From CAYGZM01 sp964354365 (lineage in GTDB: Bacteria; Planctomycetota; Phycisphaerae; Sedimentisphaerales; Anaerobacaceae): a stretch of DNA of 35,018 nucleotides. A program made the translations under genes and the position numbers. Below, in pieces: positions 30,501-35,018 of this stretch. The DNA lies in NCBI GenBank assembly GCA_964354365.1, contig CAYGZM010000026.1, forward strand, positions 1 through 35,018, given 5' to 3'. Under the pieces are notes generated by a model. The model had not been told where the DNA came from, searched no databases, and worked only from the letters and a program-made list of their open reading frames with translations. How positions within the stretch are numbered: position 1 is the first letter of the stretch; every line of letters starts with the position of its first letter.

Positions 30501-32952
30501 GATGCCATACGTCGTTCAGTATCGGGCCTACGACCCGATCCCCGCCAATGGGGCCACAGGTGTGTCAACGACGCCCACCCTCGACTGGGTGGCGGGACGG
30601 CACGCAGCTTCGCACGATGTCTATTTCGGCACCAGTTACGCCAATGTAAAAGCCGGCACCGGCGGCACGTTTGAAGGCAACCAGCCGCTTGGCGACACGG
30701 ATTACGTTCCCTCCCCTGCGCTTGAGGCAGCGAAGGTTTACTACTGGAAGATCACTGAGGTCAACAACGCTCACCCCGACAAGAAGTGGGAAGGTCCGGT
30801 CTGGGCGTTCAGGGTTGCCAGCGGCGCCGGGGGCCTGTTAGGCTCCTACTATCATCACACCGGCGGGGCTTCCCCGGCAGGCTTCGAGACCTTCGTATTG
30901 AGCCGTACAGACCCCCAAATCAACTTCGGCTGGGGCACCGGCTCACCGGATCCGTTGGTCAATGTCGATGACTTCTCGTCCAGATGGCAGGGCCAGGTTG
31001 AGGCACCGTTCTCCGAGGATTACATCTTCTACACAAGTGCCGACGATGGTGAACGTCTGTGGATTGATGGCCAATTAGTCATCAACCAGTGGGTGGATGG
31101 TGCAGCGCCCGAGTATGTTAGCGCGCCTATCCCACTCGTCGCCGGGCAGAAGTATGACATTGTAATGGAACAGTACGAAAACGCCGGCGGCGCTGCTGCA
31201 TATCTGCGATGGTCAAGCGCCTCCACGCCGAAGAGGATTATTCCCTCGATATGGCTGTGGCCGTACACAGACGTCAGGATAGTCCCCGTTGCAGTACTGA
31301 TTGACCCGGCCTCGACGACCGAGGTCCGCACGGCACTACCGGATTCGATTGAGGCCGTGGTGCGGGGCAGCAAGTATTATCTGGAGATATGGGCGAGCGA
31401 TACCGGTGCGACGAAAACCGGTCTTACAGGTGTATATGTAGATGTATCATTCTGCGGCCAGACAAGCGCCTCCGCAGTTGAGCATGGCACGATCTTCACG
31501 ATGTTCACCGGCGGGGATATTCAGCCTGGCGGCGTTGATGAGTTCGGCGGCTCGGCGATTCCACACGGCGGAGGCATCGAGCCGGAATGGGTCAGGGTGG
31601 GCTGGATAGAAATGGGTGCCGATGTCGATATGAACACCTGCTCAATATCCCTTCTTCCGAGCACCGGCGGTGTGGCGGCATACGGGGAGGGGCTGGTTCC
31701 CTGGGCGTTCATGGGTCTTGGTTCGGTTGACCTGCAAATCTTGCCGCCGGCACGGTCGTACAACCTGGACGGCGATTCGATAATCGGGGTCGGCGACCTG
31801 AGCCTTTTTGTGCCATCCTGGCAGCGCAGCGTGCCGCCTGCTCAGAACGCACACGACTTTGATTGCGATTGCTTTGTGGGCGTGGGCGATCTTAGCTGGT
31901 TTGCCACCGGCTGGATGAAAAGCCCGGCTGACCCAACTATACTTTACCCTCCGTGTCCCGGCGGCGGAAGCTGCGGAGAAGCGGCCTCGATGCACGGAAT
32001 GACACCGCAGGGGTTCACATTGACATCGCTTCGCCCAATGGCAACCACGAGCAGCGGACCGGCTGATGTGGATGTGGCGTTTGAGCTTGTCGTTCTCAAT
32101 GCTCCTTCAGCGTCTGGCACAACCACTCTGTTGCCCGCTTCGATCGGTTCAATCGCTCAAGGACAAACTTACTACGTTGAAGTGTGGGTGAGCGATGTGG
32201 GTGACATTAGCACCGGCATTACTTCGGCATACGTGGATTTGCATTTCCCCGCCGCAGCCGCCAGTGTCACGAACATCTCTCATGGAAGCCTCTTTACGCT
32301 GTTTCCAAGCGGGTCCGTTGCTTTGGGAGTAATCGACGAGCTGGGCGGCTCCCAATTGTCGCCCGGCGTTGGCGTTGCCCCCCAATGGGCGCGAGTCGCG
32401 GTCATACGGATGCGCGCGGACGCCGCGCCGCCATCGGTCACTTTTTCTCTATCGCCGAGCAGCACGAAGGTCGCAGCCCTCGGACGCGGCGTAATCGACT
32501 GGGACGATATTTCTCTGGGCAGTAGGTCGGTGCCGCCAAAGATCACCGGTTTTGTACGAACGCCCCGGGCAGCGGGACTTGACGGAGTGCTGCTTTCCGC
32601 TGCCAACGGCGGAGGCTCAAGTCTAACAGATGCGACCGGGTACTACGAAGTGGTGGTTCCCCAAGGATGGTCCGGCACGGTCACGCCCGGTAGTGCCGAG
32701 TTCTCATTGACCTTCGATCCTGACGCATTAAGCTACGCCAATGTTACGAACATCGTCAGCAATCAAGACTATGCGGCGCGTAACATTTGCGACCTGAACG
32801 ATGACGATGGGGTAACCATAGTTGATTTCGCATACTTCGCCGATTATTGGCTTCAGAGCGGCGCGGAGCTGCCCGCGAATTTTGATTTGTCCGATGCTGT
32901 CGGCTACCCCGATCTTGAGATATTCATCAAGAACTGGCTGTGGACTCCGTAG
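27514..32952 (+). CDS. Giant secreted PA14 / cohesin-like / dockerin protein with DCNGNGIPDEC repeats (1812 aa)
   Basis: It starts at ATG 27514, 7 nt after AAGGAGGAT. Domains in order: signal peptide (MCKKLVYLVPFVLALMSVPT); discoidin-like module (about 25-180, SMQIAEIQFFV end strand); FN3-like module (185-300); FN3-like (320-425); PA14 (430-588); FN3-like (590-684, YYWRIDEVNDADPDSPWTGR); nine acidic repeats of DCNGNGIPDECDI type (685-836), resembling thrombospondin-3 calcium loops; second PA14 (839-999); FN3-like; third PA14 (1107-1250, FYTSADDGERLWIDGQLVIN); cohesin-like (1254-1410); dockerin (1416-1475, YNLDGDSIIGVGDLSLF); cohesin-like (1500-1665); carboxypeptidase-regulatory-like (1676-1750); dockerin-like end (1760-1812). 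PA14 modules bind carbohydrate. No hydrolase domain is seen, so adhesion or scaffolding is likely. Confidence 0.9.
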   Translation: MCKKLVYLVPFVLALMSVPTLGDAILAPGDFIIAIDADSASSAPDAEQVVNAIDGTIGTKYLNFGKENSGFIVTPAFGSSVVGSFEITTANDAEERDPATWALYGTNEPILSTNHSAGNAESWTLIDSGSVSLPAAREVLGPLVAVTNSKSYRSYKMLFPTVKNAVAANSMQIAEIQFFVKSACQPNPADGDLNYKPTRIGTNVYAILDYTPGNGAISHTAYFSKVKADVDSRNPANSLGTPTAWPLLNNREYVVGYNDPAIPAFARTALSTGATYYWCVDEFDGTTTWPGKTWSFVVTGRISPILTGYVKQAINPGPEDGAEFVMPPDVTLTWTLNGPEPTTGYIVSYGVFWGTDQAAVAAEPNTAPDAVVQGKAGAPTPTTYTVAGLPYKTQIFWRIDTQLQQETPPHGKMIVDGMVWSFTTTLPGMGSILREIWENITPQGTDLSLLYNWPDFPANPTTSVLIPAFDTEPGLDNYGGQIHGWVYAPVSGDYTFYIASDDNGELWLSTDENPANAQLIAYENDWTPPRAWQTGAETSAPIPLVGGNKYYISALWKEDGLGDNCAVGWTGPGISTITVIPGSVLMPYVRPWAQNPSPRNNTTMVPKTVALTWTPGDNAASHKVWFGTDPNAMELVATKPLGDETYGPGPLELDTTYYWRIDEVNDADPDSPWTGRLWRFTTSFDCNGNAIPDEIDIATGTSRDCNGNGIPDECDIANGTSLDCNRNGIPDECEIDCNGNGIPDECDIANATSLDCNGNGIPDECDIANGTSLDCNRNGIPDECDIANGTTQDCNRNGIPDECEIDCNGNGIPDECDIANGTSLDCNGNGIPDECDDETGSILREIWEGVTPDGSQVLSDLYNWPDFPYNPTTSVLITQFDTEPGLDNYGGRIHGWLCAPVSGDYTFYIATDDNGELWLSAGENPANAQLIAYENSWTGPRSWQTGAEMSAPISLVGGNKYYISALWKEGNGGDNCAVGWTGPGISAITVIPGDVLMPYVVQYRAYDPIPANGATGVSTTPTLDWVAGRHAASHDVYFGTSYANVKAGTGGTFEGNQPLGDTDYVPSPALEAAKVYYWKITEVNNAHPDKKWEGPVWAFRVASGAGGLLGSYYHHTGGASPAGFETFVLSRTDPQINFGWGTGSPDPLVNVDDFSSRWQGQVEAPFSEDYIFYTSADDGERLWIDGQLVINQWVDGAAPEYVSAPIPLVAGQKYDIVMEQYENAGGAAAYLRWSSASTPKRIIPSIWLWPYTDVRIVPVAVLIDPASTTEVRTALPDSIEAVVRGSKYYLEIWASDTGATKTGLTGVYVDVSFCGQTSASAVEHGTIFTMFTGGDIQPGGVDEFGGSAIPHGGGIEPEWVRVGWIEMGADVDMNTCSISLLPSTGGVAAYGEGLVPWAFMGLGSVDLQILPPARSYNLDGDSIIGVGDLSLFVPSWQRSVPPAQNAHDFDCDCFVGVGDLSWFATGWMKSPADPTILYPPCPGGGSCGEAASMHGMTPQGFTLTSLRPMATTSSGPADVDVAFELVVLNAPSASGTTTLLPASIGSIAQGQTYYVEVWVSDVGDISTGITSAYVDLHFPAAAASVTNISHGSLFTLFPSGSVALGVIDELGGSQLSPGVGVAPQWARVAVIRMRADAAPPSVTFSLSPSSTKVAALGRGVIDWDDISLGSRSVPPKITGFVRTPRAAGLDGVLLSAANGGGSSLTDATGYYEVVVPQGWSGTVTPGSAEFSLTFDPDALSYANVTNIVSNQDYAARNICDLNDDDGVTIVDFAYFADYWLQSGAELPANFDLSDAVGYPDLEIFIKNWLWTP
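28120..28215 (+). repeat. Near-identical FN3-like segment shared with the next secreted gene
   Basis: About 90 bp (NVYAILDYTPG...SHTAYFSKVKADVD) match 34907-34998 with only a few substitutions, far closer at the DNA level than other parts of the two genes. Confidence 0.85.
28802..29278 (+). repeat. Intragenic duplication: PA14 module copy 1
   Basis: Encodes the first PA14 domain; it is very similar at DNA and protein level to copy 2 at 30030-30511. Shared runs include PGLDNYGG.IHGW and APVSGDYTFYIA.DDNGELWL. Confidence 0.85.
29566..30021 (+). repeat. Nine tandem DCNGNGIPDEC-coding units
   Basis: Units of about 33-48 bp encode DCN(G/R)NGIPDEC(D/E)I, mostly separated by ANGTSL. Aspartate and asparagine spacing fits calcium coordination, as in thrombospondin type 3 repeats. 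Confidence 0.9.
30030..30511 (+). repeat. Intragenic duplication: PA14 module copy 2
   Basis: Second copy of the PA14 module (see 28802-29278), separated from the first by an FN3-like module and the calcium repeats. Confidence 0.85.
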
Positions 32953-33002
32953 GTGCGTTATCCAGCGTCCATCATTGCGAGTTCTATGCGCTATTCCTGA
33001 TT

Positions 33003-33230
33003 CTAAGATGGCCCACAGGGGCACGGGCCGGTGCTGGCCGGGCATGGGCCGCCGGGGCACTCGCCGCACATCGGCGGCGGTGCGCTGCGTCCGACGGAGA
33101 AGCCCGACAACAGCTTCTCCAGCTTTGAGCTATTGCATCGCTCGCACTTATGCTTATGGACGCCGGCCCTTTTCTCCAAAAACTCCATTGTGTGCCCGCA
33201 GTCGGCGCATTTGTATTCGAATATCGGCAT
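33003..33230 (-). CDS. FmdB-family zinc-ribbon protein
   Basis: The 75-residue protein begins MPIFEYKCADCGHTMEFLEK and has CERCNSSKLEKLLSGFSVGR, the two CxxC knuckles and the SGF of the FmdB (putative regulatory) zinc-ribbon family. The tail (MCGECPGGPCPASTGPCPCG) is unusually Cys/Gly/Pro rich. The start ATG 33230 follows AAGGAGATTGAGTA. It lies 24 bp downstream of the DUF89 remnant, suggesting they were once one operon. Precise function of the family is unknown. Confidence 0.9.
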   Translation of the reverse strand: MPIFEYKCADCGHTMEFLEKRAGVHKHKCERCNSSKLEKLLSGFSVGRSAPPPMCGECPGGPCPASTGPCPCGPS

Positions 33231-33253
33231 TACTCAATCTCCTTTTTCAAGAC

Positions 33254-33472
33254 TTATTGCCCTGATGTGCGTATCAATACCAGACTACCGATTTCGCGGC
33301 CAGGATGTTCGGCAAGAACCTTACACTTCGCCTGAAGCATGAAGAACATATCCTTATCAACCTCGCTCAAAGTCTCATAATTGCCCCGTCCCTTGGCAAT
33401 GACCAGGTCCGGTATGCTGCACGGTGATACGATCTCGCAATATACCAGATTGTCCTTATAACGTGTTGCGTT
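33254..33472 (-). pseudogene. C-terminal remnant of a DUF89 (damage-control phosphatase-like) protein
   Basis: Read on the minus strand the frame gives DLVIAKGRGNYETLSEVDKD, MFFMLQAKCKVLAEHPGREI, then GSLVLIRTSGQ and TAA at 33254. AKGxGNYETL and FFxLxAKC are the conserved C-terminal motifs of DUF89/ARMT1-type metal-dependent phosphatases. An in-frame TAA at 33475-33473 precedes it and there is no start codon before the motif, so the N-terminal 200 or so residues are missing. It is a decayed gene end, not a functional short protein. Confidence 0.75.
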
Positions 33473-34165
33473 TTATGAAAAAGAAATTGGTATAACTCCT
33501 TACCGGACAGCAGGATAGAGTTCTGCAGGCGTGCAACCCGAGGACCGAGTCCGGCAGCTATACAGCACGAACGGCTTGGTCTTTCCGGGCCCCTGCTTTG
33601 TCCTTGTAGGGCGCCCTTGGCGGCCTGCCGGTAGCCCAAAATGCGAAATAACGCCTTCTGCAGTCCAAGGTTTTGCGCAAATTGTTGTGACGAACCAAAA
33701 AATACTGCTGCTTTTTTCGAGTTTTCCAAAATTTTTCTTGCTGGCAGCTTGGTAAATTTGGTATAAATAGGCTAGGTGAAATCTGTGGATATTAGTTGCC
33801 TTAGGTGAAATTCCTGTGGTGTTGCGTGAAACTTCTCCAGAATGGAAGTTATTTTCAGCGTTGCGGAGTTGCAATGCGCGCTCCGCATTTCGGTTGAAGG
33901 GTCTTTACAGCTCATTTGACTGGTTAGTCTGGGCCGGTTAAAGGAAGGAGGTTACGTCGGGGCCAAAAAACTGTGCTCGGCAGGCGAGAATTAACTCTGT
34001 CGAGAACGTGATTATTATCGGTCGTGTGTGTTTTTCAAGTGTTGTGTTCGCCAGGCAGCGATTAAATATCAAGTGGACCTCTGCGCCTGTCGAAAAACAG
34101 TAATATGTTTTGGTGTGTGGCCAAGGCATTTAAGTTCTAACCTTGGATTCGTAAGGAGAACTGTT
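33473..34165. other. Long gene-free region upstream of the last secreted-protein gene
   Basis: About 690 bp without a credible gene. It holds a degenerate version of the interspersed-repeat word (about 33629-33659), a TTGCTG / 18-nt / TATAAA promoter-like pair near 33736-33765, recurring AGGTGAAAT words (33773-33812) and a small CCAAGG/CCTTGG stem (34121-34126 with 34141-34146) just before the next ribosome binding site. Confidence 0.45.
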
Positions 34166-35018
34166 ATGTGTAAAAAGTTTATTTACCTTGTTTTTATTGT
34201 CTTGGTGCTGGGGCTGGTTGGCAGCGCAACCGCAGCGTTGCCGCCCGGCTGGGCCGGCCAGGATATTGCCAACCCTGCAATGTCGCCTGCAGGCACTTCG
34301 AACGAGGCTGCCGGTGTATTCACACTTACAGCATCGGGCGACGACATCTGGAACGCGGATGACGAGTTCCATTACGCCTACCTGCCCCTCAGGGGCGATG
34401 GTGAAATCGTCGCGCGCGTCGTCAGTGTGACCGGTGGGACCAACGAATGGCGCAAAGCCGGCGTGATGATCCGCGAGACGCTTACCGACACGTCGAGGCA
34501 CGCCTTTATGGCCATGACCAACCCGGAAAATACTGGGGGTGCTTGGGCGCACGCCCAGTCATTTCAGTGGGTCTCGGATACCAGGAACCATGATGCGAGC
34601 AGCGTTCCTGCCGGTTATGCCGGCCTGCCCTGGTGGGTCAGGGTCGTTCGTCAGGGAAATACCTTCAGCGGCTTCACGTCGCCGGATGGAAGTGCATGGA
34701 CCCAGGTGAGCAGCCAGACCTTCGATATGGCGATGAACGCCTATATCGGCCTGGCCCTTACCGCGCACGACCGCGCCCAGGTCGTCACAGCAACGTTCGA
34801 CAACGTGACTGTGCTGCGCCCTCAGCAGGGCAGCGCCCTTTACCCTGTCCCTGCGGACGGCGATGTTAACTTTAAGGCTACGAAGTTGGTTGTTGGCACC
34901 ACCCAGAACGTGTATGCGATACTTGACTACACGCCCGGACCGAGCACGGTTTCGCACACAGCGTACTTCAGCAAGGTAAAAGCAGATGTGGATGGCCGCA
35001 TTGCAGCCAAAAAATTGG
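34166..35018 (+). CDS. Large secreted protein, 5' part only (runs off the window)
   Basis: ATG 34166 follows GTAAGGAGAACTGTT. The signal peptide MCKKFIYLVFIVLVLGLVGS is closely similar to that of the 1812-residue protein upstream. Residues about 25-225 form a jelly-roll, concanavalin-like module of the DUF1349 type (GEIVARVVSVTGGTNEWRKA then GVMIRETLTDTSRHAFMAM, and AYIGLALTAHDRAQVVTATF). An FN3-like module follows that is nearly identical to one in the upstream gene. The frame is open to the last base with no stop in 284 codons. It probably belongs to the same family of exported carbohydrate-binding or hydrolytic proteins; the catalytic part, if any, lies outside the window. Confidence 0.88.
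   Translation, partial: MCKKFIYLVFIVLVLGLVGSATAALPPGWAGQDIANPAMSPAGTSNEAAGVFTLTASGDDIWNADDEFHYAYLPLRGDGEIVARVVSVTGGTNEWRKAGVMIRETLTDTSRHAFMAMTNPENTGGAWAHAQSFQWVSDTRNHDASSVPAGYAGLPWWVRVVRQGNTFSGFTSPDGSAWTQVSSQTFDMAMNAYIGLALTAHDRAQVVTATFDNVTVLRPQQGSALYPVPADGDVNFKATKLVVGTTQNVYAILDYTPGPSTVSHTAYFSKVKADVDGRIAAKKL

Noticed and set aside
33500..33874. Minus-strand frames of 120-124 codons in the region before the last gene
   Set aside because: The two frames overlap each other, have mixed low-complexity composition and no conserved motif; the only recognisable coding trace is the DUF89 end in a third frame.
1..35018. tRNA or rRNA genes
   Set aside because: I saw no cloverleaf with a GTTCRANYC-type arm and no rRNA-like sequence in either strand by eye; a covariance search could still find one I missed.

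Overview
The window looks like a metagenome-assembled scaffold from a planctomycete, most likely class Phycisphaerae (Sedimentisphaerales-like). This is inferred from giant secreted multidomain proteins with dockerin-type EF-hand tails, Asp-Cys-Asn-Gly-Asn repeats, PA14 modules and GLUG repeats, together with a PPi-type phosphofructokinase, AddAB and a signal-peptide-bearing RraA homologue. It contains a 100-N scaffold gap at 3957-4056. GC content is moderate, and many genes have sigma70-like TTGNNN / TATAAT promoters that can be read directly.

Layout. 1-257: degenerate simple repeat forming a long imperfect palindrome. 258-2997 (-): PPi-phosphofructokinase followed by a secreted parallel beta-helix protein. 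3222-10709 (-): addB-addA, the double-strand-break end-processing helicase/nuclease, with addA cut by the assembly gap. 10710-12500: a MITE-like repeat, a possible tiny membrane peptide, a small cysteine-containing protein and ArfB. 12534-13409 (+): an exported RraA-like protein. 13624-14718 (-): an HEPN-like protein, an mntA-type nucleotidyltransferase antitoxin and a hepT toxin remnant with a large in-frame deletion. 14830-15303: a relic of the pheS 3' end plus a clan AA aspartic protease. 15496-20075 (-): the conserved thrS-infC-rpmI-rplT-pheS translation cluster, in which infC appears to start at AUA. 20076-21586: a second MITE-like copy, an FHA-domain protein and tandem/REP-like repeats. 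21587-23545 (-): a GLUG-repeat secreted protein. 23861-27222 (+): a GspE/PilB-type ATPase with an N-terminal membrane anchor, a CvpA-like protein (apparently frameshifted) and a DUF5009/NagX-like acyltransferase. 27514-32952 (+): a 1812-residue secreted PA14/cohesin-like/dockerin protein. 32953-35018: FmdB-type zinc ribbon, a DUF89 remnant and the start of another large secreted protein running off the window.

How the parts fit. The core is housekeeping: aminoacyl-tRNA synthetases, initiation factor 3, ribosomal proteins L35 and L20, DNA repair, glycolysis and ribosome rescue. Around it are large exported adhesion or carbohydrate-binding proteins typical of polysaccharide-degrading planctomycetes. 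Gene debris and repeats cluster at 13.4-15.5 kb, 20.2-21.6 kb and 33.2-34.1 kb. I did not find a clear complete novel defence or biosynthetic system. The most informative signals are the non-canonical infC start, the pheS 3'-end duplication flanking a protease gene, the deleted hepT beside an intact mntA, and the paired MITE-like elements.
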